From Nanobdellota archaeon (GTDB lineage: Archaea; Nanobdellota; Nanobdellia; Pacearchaeales; GW2011-AR1), in the NCBI GenBank assembly GCA_022709585.1, contig JAKLIN010000022.1, positions 1 to 10,153 of the forward strand: 10,153 bases of DNA. The letters are read 5' to 3'. The position numbers and the translations under genes were made by a program. The notes beneath the pieces were generated by a model. The model saw only the letters and a list, made by a program, of their open reading frames with translations, searched no databases and had not been told where the DNA came from. Positions 1 to 5,506 of this stretch are shown here, piece by piece; positions within the stretch are counted from its first letter, which is position 1; the number at the start of each line of letters is the position of its first letter.

Positions 1-1280
1 TTTGTTTGAGTTCTTGTTGAATGGCGCGCGCGCTGAGCATAACCTGAACCTCTAAAACTAGATTTTCTTTCTTCTCCGAATCTTCTTGCTCCGCCTCTGT
101 TGAATCTTTTATCTCCGCCAACTTTTCCATAGCCTCTGTCACGGAAATCTGCAAAGACTTTTGGAATATCTTGAGGAATCTCTTTTCTTTCAATCTGCAA
201 TGAAGGGTCCATCATAACTCTTCTTAAATTATCATAATCTCTATCGGTTACGATGCTAATTGTAACTCCTTTTTTTCCTGCACGAGCTGTTCTTCCAATT
301 CTATGGATATATTCTTCTGAGGTTTTTGGAACATCATAATTGTAAACTCTTGTAACTCCAGAAATGTCTAATCCTCTTGCAGCAACATCTGTGCAAACCA
401 AGATGCTGGATTTATTGTCATAAAATTGCTGAATTATTGTATTTCTTTTTGTTTGAACTAATCCTCCATGGATTGCTTGCGCACGAATTCCTTGTCTTTT
501 CAAGTTTTCAACAACCATATCAACATTTTTTCTTGTGTTACAGAATACCATTGAAATTCCAGATTGTTCTTCTTTAAGCAAATAAACTAGCAAAGAAAAC
601 TTCAAATTTCCAGGAGTGTCATAAAAGTACTGCTGCAAATGTTTTGAATCAAGATATTGTTCAACTACAACATGAACAGGTTCTTTCATGTATCTCTTTG
701 CGATGTAATCAACATCTGCTGAGTTTGTAGCTGAAAATAAAAGTGTTTGACGCTTAATTGGGCATTGCTGGATTATTCTTTCAACATCGGGGATAAATCC
801 CATGTCAACCATTCTGTCTGCTTCATCTAAAACAAGTATCTTTAAATTAAAGAAATCAAAGCTTCTTCTTTCAAGATGGTCAAGAACCCTTCCCGGTGTT
901 CCTACAATAACTTCTGCATCTTTCGCTTTATCAATTTGATTTTGTATTCCGACACCGCCGTAAACTTCTAAGACAGTTATTCCTGTTTTTTTCGCAAAGT
1001 TTTGTATTACTTTTGCAATTTGCTCTGCTAACTCTCTTGTAGGTGCTAAAACTAAAGATTGAATTCCTTTTCTTGGCAAAACCTTGTCAATTATTCCTGC
1101 AGCGAAAGCTAGAGTTTTTCCTGAACCTGTTGCAGCATTTCCAATTACATCTTTTCCTTGTAAAACTAAAGGAATTGATTTTTGCTGAATTTCACTTGGT
1201 TCTTTGAAATCCATTTCTTGAATTACATCAAGTAATTCTTGTTTTAATCCTAATTCTTTGAATTTTTCTATGCTTTCCAT
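1..1280 (-). CDS. DEAD-box ATP-dependent RNA helicase, C-terminus cut by window edge
   Basis: ATP-driven helicase that unwinds or remodels RNA duplexes in the cytoplasm (family knowledge). From the ATG at 1280 the frame stays open for 426 codons to the window edge, with the full motif set: Q motif (PSEIQ, residues 28-32), motif I ATGSGKT (50-56), Ia PTREL (80-84), GG (108-109), Ib TPGR (128-131), DEAD (152-155), SAT (183-185), IV VFCNTR (245-250), Va TDVAARGLD (297-305) and VI HRIGRTARAG (326-335). Both RecA-like domains are therefore intact. Residues from about 379 form a basic tail rich in Arg, Gly and Phe (DRGYG, RFNRGG, ARRFG), typical of an unstructured RNA-binding extension; its end is not in the window. 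The gene is transcribed divergently from the small gene at 1488. No ribosome binding site precedes the ATG. A cold-shock or ribosome-assembly role is common in the family but is not shown here. Confidence 0.96.
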   Translation of the reverse strand, partial: MESIEKFKELGLKQELLDVIQEMDFKEPSEIQQKSIPLVLQGKDVIGNAATGSGKTLAFAAGIIDKVLPRKGIQSLVLAPTRELAEQIAKVIQNFAKKTGITVLEVYGGVGIQNQIDKAKDAEVIVGTPGRVLDHLERRSFDFFNLKILVLDEADRMVDMGFIPDVERIIQQCPIKRQTLLFSATNSADVDYIAKRYMKEPVHVVVEQYLDSKHLQQYFYDTPGNLKFSLLVYLLKEEQSGISMVFCNTRKNVDMVVENLKRQGIRAQAIHGGLVQTKRNTIIQQFYDNKSSILVCTDVAARGLDISGVTRVYNYDVPKTSEEYIHRIGRTARAGKKGVTISIVTDRDYDNLRRVMMDPSLQIERKEIPQDIPKVFADFRDRGYGKVGGDKRFNRGGARRFGEERKSSFRGSGYAQRARHSTRTQT

Positions 1281-1323
1281 GTTAATCTCTAATTAACTTC
1301 ATCTTGAATAATTGCACATAACA

Positions 1324-1344
1324 GAAATAGAACAAGTCTATTTC
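1324..1344. repeat. perfect 8-bp inverted repeat in the helicase upstream region
   Basis: The arms GAAATAGA (1324-1331) and TCTATTTC (1337-1344) are perfect reverse complements around a 5-base loop. The repeat lies 44 bases upstream of the helicase start. If transcription of the helicase begins further upstream (candidate TATA at 1377-1390), it would form an A/U-rich hairpin in the 5' leader; otherwise it could be a dimeric regulator's operator. Function is inferred; such repeats can arise by chance in A+T-rich DNA. Confidence 0.4.
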
Positions 1345-1376
1345 ATACACGGTAACTATCTTATTTTAATGTTAAT

Positions 1377-1390
1377 CTATTTTATTTAAC
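1377..1390 (-). promoter_or_regulatory. candidate TATA box for the DEAD-box helicase
   Basis: Read on the minus strand this is GTTAAATAAAATAG, the most TATA-like stretch upstream of the helicase. It would place the start of transcription near 1350-1355, giving a leader of about 70-75 bases that contains the inverted repeat at 1324-1344. Two weaker alternatives exist: ATTAAAATAAG around 1358-1368, and a poor box (CAATTATTC) around 1305-1315 that would make the mRNA nearly leaderless. The choice cannot be settled from sequence. Confidence 0.25.
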
Positions 1391-1455
1391 CGAATATGAT
1401 ATTTTTCATGTATATTTAAAGGTATTGATTTCTGATATGATTTCATACAGCAATC

Positions 1456-1464
1456 TTTATAAAT
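1456..1464 (+). promoter_or_regulatory. archaeal TATA box, leaderless promoter of the gene at 1488
   Basis: TTTATAAAT is centred 28 bases before the ATG at 1488, so transcription should begin at or within a few bases of the start codon. No GGAGG-like element lies between. A short inverted repeat (TATGA-TT-TCATA, 1436-1447) sits just upstream of the position expected for the TFB recognition element; it is weak. Confidence 0.7.
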
Positions 1465-1487
1465 AAAGCAAGTGAAAATTAACTGCA

Positions 1488-1946
1488 ATGGAAAATAAAA
1501 GAGATTTACGAATGAATGCAGAAGATTCTTTTGACGTCTTAAAAGGATATTTGGGAAAGAAGATAAGAGTAGATTATTTTCAACTTGGATCGCCTTACTC
1601 AGAAGAATTAGTTTTAAAGAGGGTAAATGACTATGTAAATATATTAGCACGTTTTCCGGGAGGAAAGACTTCTATTAACTTTGTTGGCTATGAAAGCGTA
1701 ATCCAGCAAATTTCTTCTACAGACGGGAAGATTTTATACGAAAATAAAAATGTTTCGGAGAAAGATGATTTTAAAACAAAAAGCAAAAAAGATTTAGAAG
1801 ATTTGTTCTGTTCTACTTTTGGATTTAAAGGGCTTTCAAGTTTAGAACTCTTTAATCCAACAGAGACAGTTTCCGTTAATTCTAAAGATAAAAAACCTTG
1901 GTATTCTAGACTAGATAACTGGCCAAGAAAAGAATTTCTTAGATAA
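1488..1946 (+). CDS. small protein of unknown function, possible divergent Sm-like barrel
   Basis: A soluble protein of 152 residues with no signal peptide or membrane segment; I do not recognise a family with confidence. The start is fixed by a TATA box 28 bases upstream. The N-terminal half (about residues 17-86) alternates short hydrophobic strands with turns: LGKKIRVDYF (22-31), LVLKRVNDYVNILARF (41-56), INFVGYESVIQQIS (63-76) and GKILYEN (80-86). The NDYVN segment followed by FVGYESVIQQIS resembles the Sm1 (D-x-x-M-N) and Sm2 (R-G-x-x-V-x-x-I) signatures of Sm/LSm RNA-binding proteins, but the signature Arg-Gly is replaced by Val-Gly. The C-terminal half is charged, then has KKPWYSRLDNWPRKEF near the end, which may be a docking peptide. 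The Sm-like idea is inference. It is followed by T-runs and a new promoter, so it is probably a single-gene unit. Confidence 0.85.
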   Translation: MENKRDLRMNAEDSFDVLKGYLGKKIRVDYFQLGSPYSEELVLKRVNDYVNILARFPGGKTSINFVGYESVIQQISSTDGKILYENKNVSEKDDFKTKSKKDLEDLFCSTFGFKGLSSLELFNPTETVSVNSKDKKPWYSRLDNWPRKEFLR

Positions 1947-1966
1947 TTTTTTAACAAATATTTTTT
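1947..1966 (+). terminator. T-run terminator after the gene at 1488
   Basis: Two runs of six T (1947-1952 and 1961-1966) directly follow the stop codon, matching the U-tract type of archaeal termination. A new TATA box follows at 1979, consistent with the end of a transcription unit here. Confidence 0.5.
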
Positions 1967-1978
1967 GAGTACATAAAT

Positions 1979-1987
1979 CTTTAATAA
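1979..1987 (+). promoter_or_regulatory. TATA-like box, leaderless promoter of the gene at 2011
   Basis: CTTTAATAA, preceded by AAAT, has its core centred about 27 bases before the ATG at 2011. The same 13-base string AAATCTTTAATAA recurs before the HAD gene (2435-2447) at nearly the same distance from its start codon, which supports both as real promoters. Confidence 0.6.
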
Positions 1988-2010
1988 GACTAATTGCTCT
2001 AACTTATTAG

Positions 2011-2424
2011 ATGGTGAAGAAAAATAAATCCAACAAAACTTCTGAAAAACAGCCTTGTTGCCGTAGATATGAAATTATTGAAGGAGTTCAAATGTGGAAA
2101 CTGCCTCGTTTCATTCAATTTTGTTACGGTCTTTTTCCCAATGACGACTATTGTAGTATTGATACTCGAAGATTTAGGCGTAGGAACTCTAAGAAAGCAA
2201 GAGAGGATCTGGAAAACTTACTAACTAAAGAGAATCTTCCTTTAGATTTTTTAAAAGTAGTTCGTAATGAGTATAAATTTGATAACCTGGTTTCAAAAAG
2301 AGATCTAACTGAATCTCAATATCATACTTGCGAAATAATTGCTAATTTGATCTCTTCAAATAACTATCCCGAAGCAAACACTTGGCAAGCTTATCTTAGT
2401 CTGGATCATTCTGATGATTTCTAA
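2011..2424 (+). CDS. hypothetical basic protein of 137 residues
   Basis: I do not recognise this protein. The ATG at 2011 is chosen because it lies at the leaderless distance from the TATA-like box at 1979-1987; an internal Met (residue 28) would leave the promoter too far away. The first 15 residues are Lys-rich and probably disordered. Residues 16-62 contain CC (16-17), two more Cys (38, 48) and an Arg-rich stretch (RRFRRR, 53-58), which suggests contact with nucleic acid, although the cysteines do not form a clear zinc-knuckle spacing. The rest looks helical (KKAREDLENLL, 61-71; ESQYHTCEIIANLI, 101-114) and ends acidic (DHSDDF). There is no signal peptide or membrane helix. It lies between two other promoter-bearing genes, so no operon partner helps; a nucleic-acid role is a guess. 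Confidence 0.75.
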   Translation: MVKKNKSNKTSEKQPCCRRYEIIEGVQMWKLPRFIQFCYGLFPNDDYCSIDTRRFRRRNSKKAREDLENLLTKENLPLDFLKVVRNEYKFDNLVSKRDLTESQYHTCEIIANLISSNNYPEANTWQAYLSLDHSDDF

Positions 2425-2438
2425 AATATCATCTAAAT

Positions 2439-2447
2439 CTTTAATAA
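2439..2447 (+). promoter_or_regulatory. TATA-like box, leaderless promoter of the HAD gene
   Basis: CTTTAATAA has its core centred about 26 bases before the ATG at 2469 and about 23 before the TTG at 2466. The spacing favours the ATG as the start. It is part of the 13-base string shared with the promoter at 1975-1987. Confidence 0.6.
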
Positions 2448-2468
2448 TCATCAAATCAAGAAATTTTG

Positions 2469-3095
2469 ATGCACGAAAGAAAAAGAATCGGTGTTGATTT
2501 GGATGGAGTTGTCTATGATTTTGTTAGATATTATGATTTATTTTTAAGTTTAGAAGGGCATAAAGTTGATCCTACTCGTTTTGATAGAGGCGTGCTTGAA
2601 GAGCATATGAAAGATTACTACCTTAGCAGGTTTAGTGATTTGCATCCTTTTCTTTGGATTCCTCTTTATGAAAATGCTTTAAACTCTTTAGAAGAATTGT
2701 CTCAAAATTTTGATTTGTATTTTGTTACTGCAAGAAATTTAAGAATGAAGTTTGGAGAAAAGGATACTCTGGCAAGGCTCAAAAAAGATAAACTTCCTTG
2801 CACTAAAATCTTTTTTGATCACGACAAGGCAAAAATTGCAAAAGAGTTTGGATTGGCTTATTTTGTTGAAGATAATTTGCAAAATGCGAGAGATATTGTC
2901 GAAAAAACAAAATGCAAGGTTGGTCTTATCAACTGGGAATATAATCAATATTCAGATAATTCAAACTTGGAAAGAGGGACAATTGAGAAGATTAATCGTG
3001 TTAATGATTTGCCTGAATTTGCAAACTTCGCTCTCAATGATTCTGGAATTTTAGTGAGAAATTCTGATTTGATTACTGTTCCGGGATTGATTTAA
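2469..3095 (+). CDS. HAD-superfamily phosphatase, 5'(3')-deoxyribonucleotidase-like
   Basis: Cytosolic phosphohydrolase of the haloacid dehalogenase superfamily, probably acting on nucleotides or another small phosphoester (substrate inferred). Residues from the ATG: motif I is VDLDGVVYD, with nucleophile Asp10 and general acid/base Asp12; motif II is the Thr in YFVTAR (Thr87) after a hydrophobic strand; motif III is a Lys in DHDKAKIAK (118-125); motif IV is VEDN (133-136), which holds the magnesium-binding acids. The insertion after motif I (about 18-75) is helical, as in the NT5C/deoxyribonucleotidase branch, and 208 residues fits that branch. A TTG directly before the ATG could add one residue, but promoter spacing favours the ATG. 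The gene ends convergently 14 bases from the acetyltransferase at 3110, with a T-run between. No tag or fusion is visible. Confidence 0.88.
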   Translation: MHERKRIGVDLDGVVYDFVRYYDLFLSLEGHKVDPTRFDRGVLEEHMKDYYLSRFSDLHPFLWIPLYENALNSLEELSQNFDLYFVTARNLRMKFGEKDTLARLKKDKLPCTKIFFDHDKAKIAKEFGLAYFVEDNLQNARDIVEKTKCKVGLINWEYNQYSDNSNLERGTIEKINRVNDLPEFANFALNDSGILVRNSDLITVPGLI

Positions 3096-3107
3096 TTAAT
3101 TTTTTAA
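3096..3107 (+). terminator. T-run terminator of the HAD gene in the convergent gap
   Basis: TTAATTTTTTAA with six consecutive T (3100-3105) begins right after the HAD stop codon, in the 14-base gap to the convergent acetyltransferase. It is a U-tract only on the plus strand; no equivalent T-run is visible for the minus-strand gene, which may therefore read into the HAD 3' end. Confidence 0.45.
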
Positions 3108-3109
3108 CT

Positions 3110-3637
3110 TTACAGAATCTTCCCAACAATGTAAGTGTCAATATATCTTCCGTCATCAGTTAACATAGCTTTCTTTTTTGTTCCTTCTATTTTAAAACCG
3201 CATCTTAATGCGAGTTTCCAAGAGGCTTTATTTTCTATTGCCATTTCCGCTTCTGCTCTTTTGAATCCTTTTTTCTTTGCAAATTTCAATGCTTCAGTTA
3301 ACATTTTTGTTGCAATTCCTTTTCCTTGATAATCTGGATGAACACCCCAACCGAGTTCCCCTCTATGCCTAAGTCTACTATGATTCCCTCTGAATCCAAA
3401 CCATAATGAGCCAACAATCTTATTCGTGGACTTATCTACTGCAACAAAATGATAACCTTCAGGATGTTTAGATTCTAATGATTTTTTAGTTTTTTCTACT
3501 TTATCTTGGGTTATTTTTCTTGTTCCAGTGTAATTGCTTGTTTTTCTCTTTAATCCTTCTCTTATAATATCAACAATTCCATACTCATCTCCGAGCTTAG
3601 CTTTTCTAATAATTACATCTGAAATCTCTTTTTTCAT
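3110..3637 (-). CDS. GNAT-family N-acetyltransferase
   Basis: Transfers an acetyl group from acetyl-CoA to an amine acceptor. The 175-residue length and layout fit the RimJ/RimL-like branch (protein N-terminal, spermidine or antibiotic acetyltransferases), but the substrate cannot be read from sequence. The fold starts at IIRKAKLGDEYGIVDII (9-25). Strand 4 is ELGWGVHPDYQ (94-104), and the acetyl-CoA pyrophosphate loop is QGKGIATKML (104-113), matching the Q/R-x-x-G-x-G/A signature. Motif B is AEMAIENKASWKLALRCGF (130-148), with the Asn and Ala usual for CoA contact and the final GF turn. The start at 3637 lies 27 bases from a minus-strand TATA-like box, so the mRNA is probably leaderless. It is divergent from the CBS operon and convergent with the HAD gene. 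Confidence 0.93.
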   Translation of the reverse strand: MKKEISDVIIRKAKLGDEYGIVDIIREGLKRKTSNYTGTRKITQDKVEKTKKSLESKHPEGYHFVAVDKSTNKIVGSLWFGFRGNHSRLRHRGELGWGVHPDYQGKGIATKMLTEALKFAKKKGFKRAEAEMAIENKASWKLALRCGFKIEGTKKKAMLTDDGRYIDTYIVGKIL

Positions 3638-3658
3638 AGCCTATTTAGGAGAAAAGAG

Positions 3659-3668
3659 TTTTAATATT
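3659..3668 (-). promoter_or_regulatory. TATA-like box, leaderless promoter of the acetyltransferase
   Basis: On the minus strand the box reads AATATTAAAA and is centred 27 bases upstream of the ATG at 3637. It lies about 22 bases from the plus-strand box at 3681-3690, so the two divergent promoters are nearly back to back and may be co-regulated or may interfere. Confidence 0.55.
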
Positions 3669-3680
3669 TTTCTTAGCTAG

Positions 3681-3690
3681 ATTTATAAAT
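3681..3690 (+). promoter_or_regulatory. TATA box of the CBS operon
   Basis: ATTTATAAAT, a perfect palindrome, is centred about 36 bases before the ATG at 3722. That predicts a transcription start around 3710-3713 and a leader of about 10 bases. The upstream TTG at 3692 would lie before the transcription start, so it is unlikely to be used. Confidence 0.65.
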
Positions 3691-3721
3691 ATTGAAAACT
3701 ATCGTTATCAATAGCTTTAAG

Positions 3722-4108
3722 ATGGTGACAAAAACATTAAAGAAATTTTCTTTGCTTCCGGTTATTACTGTGAAAACAGAAGACACTGTAATCGAAGTTG
3801 CAAAAAAATTATGCGATTTTCAAGAAAGGCGTATTTTTGTTTTAGATAATAAAAAATTTCCAGTGGGAATCATTTCCATTGTGGATATTAATGATAGAGT
3901 TGTTGCCAGAGGGAAAGACCCTAAAAAAACAAAGGCAAAAGAGATTATGAGTTATCCTTTGACTTTAATTGCAGACATCAATGATTCTTCTCAAGAAATT
4001 CTTAAAAAGATGATACAAAAAGATAATTATTATGTGCCTGTTGTTGAAAAAGGGATTTTGAAAGGGCTTATTACTTATGCTACACTCATGAAATCTTCTA
4101 AGAAATAA
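3722..4108 (+). CDS. two-CBS-domain protein, leads a three-gene operon
   Basis: A stand-alone pair of CBS domains forms one Bateman module, which in characterised proteins binds adenine nucleotides (AMP, ATP, SAM) and regulates a partner. From the ATG at 3722 the protein has 128 residues. CBS1 spans about 7-64 (ITVKTEDTVIEVAKKL, then VGIISIVDINDRV) and CBS2 about 72-126 (AKEIMSYPLTLIADINDSS, then KGLITYATLM). Both show the usual strand-helix-strand pattern ending in a G-I/L-I segment. There is no catalytic domain, so it must act through another protein. The next gene starts one base after its stop, which makes the two hydrophobic proteins downstream the natural candidates. A TTG start at 3692 would add ten residues but lies upstream of the predicted transcription start. 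Ligand and partner are unknown. Confidence 0.9.
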   Translation: MVTKTLKKFSLLPVITVKTEDTVIEVAKKLCDFQERRIFVLDNKKFPVGIISIVDINDRVVARGKDPKKTKAKEIMSYPLTLIADINDSSQEILKKMIQKDNYYVPVVEKGILKGLITYATLMKSSKK

Positions 4109-4109
4109 A

Positions 4110-4865
4110 ATGGCAAAAAGTTTAGAATCTTTAACTGAAATTTCTTCAGGAGGCATACATCCTGCATTAACTCAGTTCTTAGATTCAATTCCTCGGTCTA
4201 AAAGAAAAGAAGAGTTAACTCAAGATTTGCAGCGAGTTTTTTCTGGCTATAATGATTCCTTAAAACGAAATATCCCTCCTGTAAGAAGAGCAACAATTTT
4301 AGAGCAATCTTATGGATTTGTTCCTTCTGAACAAGAGTCTCAAAACAAGAACCCTAAAGCAATGCTTAATCAAAGGCTGTATTCTAATCCTGGAAGACAA
4401 TATTCTTATGTTAATGGAATTGTCGGAGACAAGAAAAAACCTAATGAAATAAAAAAAGAATTAGGAAAAGCATTAGGCTACACTGTCACTTCTGGGTTGC
4501 CTATTATTGGAGCTGGAATCGGATGGAACTTAGCAAATAACTGGTATAAAACTCAATCCGCAAAAAGTCTTACAGATAAATTAGGGGACTCTTTTGATAA
4601 ACCTTGGTGGAAATATCTTTGGTTCGGGGGAACTAAAGAGGCATTAAAAGATACAGGAGAGCTTTTAGCTAAAGCAGGACTTCAAGCTTTATGGGGGGCA
4701 GCTAAGACTCCATTATTATATGCCATAGGGGCATATGCTGCTTACAAAACAATTGGTTATTTCATTAAAAGAAGAAAAGAAAAAAAATTAGAACGCGAAG
4801 AGGTGGAAAAACTTGAAAGGATGAGGAATGATTTTTTACTTCAAAGCAGGAGGGTGAATGCTTAA
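4110..4865 (+). CDS. membrane-associated protein of unknown function, second gene of CBS operon
   Basis: A 251-residue protein I do not recognise. The start follows the CBS stop codon by one base with no Shine-Dalgarno-like sequence, so translation is probably coupled by re-initiation. Residues 1-115 are polar, with no signal peptide. Two Gly/Ala-rich hydrophobic stretches follow: about 122-142 (SGLPIIGAGIGWNLAN) and 190-219 (AKTPLLYAIGAYAAYKTIG). Between them is an amphipathic Trp-rich segment (KPWWKYLWFGG, 164-174). The second stretch runs into RRKEKKLEREEVEKLERMR (221-239), a positive-inside anchor followed by a short charged coiled coil. This looks like a protein that inserts two segments into the membrane with both ends in the cytoplasm. 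Its stop overlaps the next gene by 8 bases. Membrane placement is inferred from composition; any channel, pore or scaffold function is unproven. Confidence 0.85.
   Translation: MAKSLESLTEISSGGIHPALTQFLDSIPRSKRKEELTQDLQRVFSGYNDSLKRNIPPVRRATILEQSYGFVPSEQESQNKNPKAMLNQRLYSNPGRQYSYVNGIVGDKKKPNEIKKELGKALGYTVTSGLPIIGAGIGWNLANNWYKTQSAKSLTDKLGDSFDKPWWKYLWFGGTKEALKDTGELLAKAGLQALWGAAKTPLLYAIGAYAAYKTIGYFIKRRKEKKLEREEVEKLERMRNDFLLQSRRVNA
4849..4856 (+). promoter_or_regulatory. Shine-Dalgarno element for the third operon gene
   Basis: GGAGGGTG lies inside the end of the preceding gene. GGAGG ends 4 bases before the ATG at 4858 and 13 before the ATG at 4867, so 4858 is the better start, though neither spacing is ideal. 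This internal gene has a strong binding site, whereas most promoter-proximal genes in the window have none. Confidence 0.6.
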
Positions 4866-5445
4866 AATGGCAGTTTTTGAAAATTTAAAGAAAATTTCTT
4901 GGAAAGATTTAAGCAAATCTGCAAAAGTAATTCTTCCTATTTTTAAAAAAGATAGCATTTCAGAATTTGTAAATGAAATTCTTAGAGAAGATGAATCTCT
5001 TAGAAATCATCTGATTTTAAATCCGCATTATCGCCCAATTCTGGAGCAAGAAGCTGCCAAAACTTTCAATGAATACGCGGGAATTATCAAGGGTTCTAAA
5101 TTAGTTGACAGCTGGGACAGAGTTACAAGCGCAATAGGAATGACTGCAGACGCATTGGGAATTGTTTCCGGAGGGCTTGGAAATGTTATTTCTGGGCTTG
5201 AAGAAATTCCAGAGTTGATTCCTAAAGCGGTTTATGCTGTTTATTATGGTAAAAAAACAAAAGATTGGAAATCTATTCCTTACTGGAGTGCAATGGAAGC
5301 TGCTTCTTTTATTCCGGGCGTGGGAGATGCTATCGATATGACAAATATTTATGTGGACAGAGCTAGAAAAGCAACAAAAGAAAAAGTTAAACAAAATATG
5401 AGAAAAATTTTAGAATCTGATTTGGAAAAGAAAGTGAAACATTAA
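4858..5445 (+). CDS. hydrophobic glycine-rich protein of unknown function, third gene of CBS operon
   Basis: A 195-residue protein I do not recognise. It overlaps the previous gene by 8 bases and has a GGAGG ribosome binding site, so co-translation is likely; Met4 (ATG at 4867) is an alternative start. Residues 1-85 are amphipathic helices (ISEFVNEILREDESLRNHLI, 34-53). The centre is moderately hydrophobic and Gly-rich: SAIGMTADALGIVSGGLG (91-108), ELIPKAVYAVYYG (119-131) and MEAASFIPGVGDAIDM (146-161). The C-terminus is highly charged and helical (ARKATKEKVKQNMRKILE, 169-186). The segments are too weak for certain transmembrane helices and suit a membrane-surface or inserting protein. The IPGVGDAID stretch recalls hydrophobic pre-toxin or translocation segments in polymorphic toxins, but this short similarity is weak evidence. 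No nuclease or protease motif follows, so there is no sign of a toxin warhead. Confidence 0.85.
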   Translation: MLKMAVFENLKKISWKDLSKSAKVILPIFKKDSISEFVNEILREDESLRNHLILNPHYRPILEQEAAKTFNEYAGIIKGSKLVDSWDRVTSAIGMTADALGIVSGGLGNVISGLEEIPELIPKAVYAVYYGKKTKDWKSIPYWSAMEAASFIPGVGDAIDMTNIYVDRARKATKEKVKQNMRKILESDLEKKVKH

Positions 5446-5464
5446 TTCTCAATCTTATACAAAA

Positions 5465-5474
5465 TTTTATAAAT
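5465..5474 (+). promoter_or_regulatory. TATA box of the GLUG surface protein gene
   Basis: TTTTATAAAT is centred about 37 bases before the ATG at 5507. That predicts transcription from about 5495, leaving a leader of roughly 11 bases that is almost wholly the ribosome binding site at 5498-5503. The box separates this gene from the CBS operon, which ends at 5445. Confidence 0.65.
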
Positions 5475-5497
5475 CCTTCTTATTTACTTTTGGTTAA

Positions 5498-5503
5498 AGG
5501 TGA
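5498..5503 (+). promoter_or_regulatory. Shine-Dalgarno element of the GLUG protein gene
   Basis: AGGTGA matches the 3' half of the archaeal AGGAGGTGA consensus and ends 3 bases before the ATG at 5507, the correct alignment for that half of the motif. It fixes the start codon and is unusual here because other promoter-proximal genes lack such a site. Confidence 0.6.
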
Positions 5504-5506
5504 AAA

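Noticed and set aside
377..577. 66-codon plus-strand open frame
   Set aside because: It lies antisense inside the DEAD-box helicase and encodes no plausible protein.
1341..1450. Direct repeat TTTCATACA at 1341 and 1441, and ATGTTAATCT at 1279 and 1369
   Set aside because: Short 9-10 base repeats in A+T-rich intergenic DNA; no element boundaries or gene between them, so chance is sufficient.
1279..1487. Small RNA or riboswitch in the divergent gap
   Set aside because: Apart from one 8-bp inverted repeat I find no G+C-rich or multi-helix structure and no recognisable riboswitch core.
1372..1650. 92-codon minus-strand open frame
   Set aside because: It overlaps the promoter and first third of the gene at 1488 on the opposite strand, has no promoter or binding site, and its Leu/Ser/His-rich composition is typical of an antisense shadow.
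2752..3054. 100-codon plus-strand open frame
   Set aside because: It is an out-of-frame shadow within the HAD gene, whose catalytic motifs are in the other frame.
3692..3721. TTG as the start of the CBS protein, adding ten residues
   Set aside because: It lies only 6 bases from the TATA core and so upstream of the predicted transcription start; the ATG at 3722 fits a short leader.
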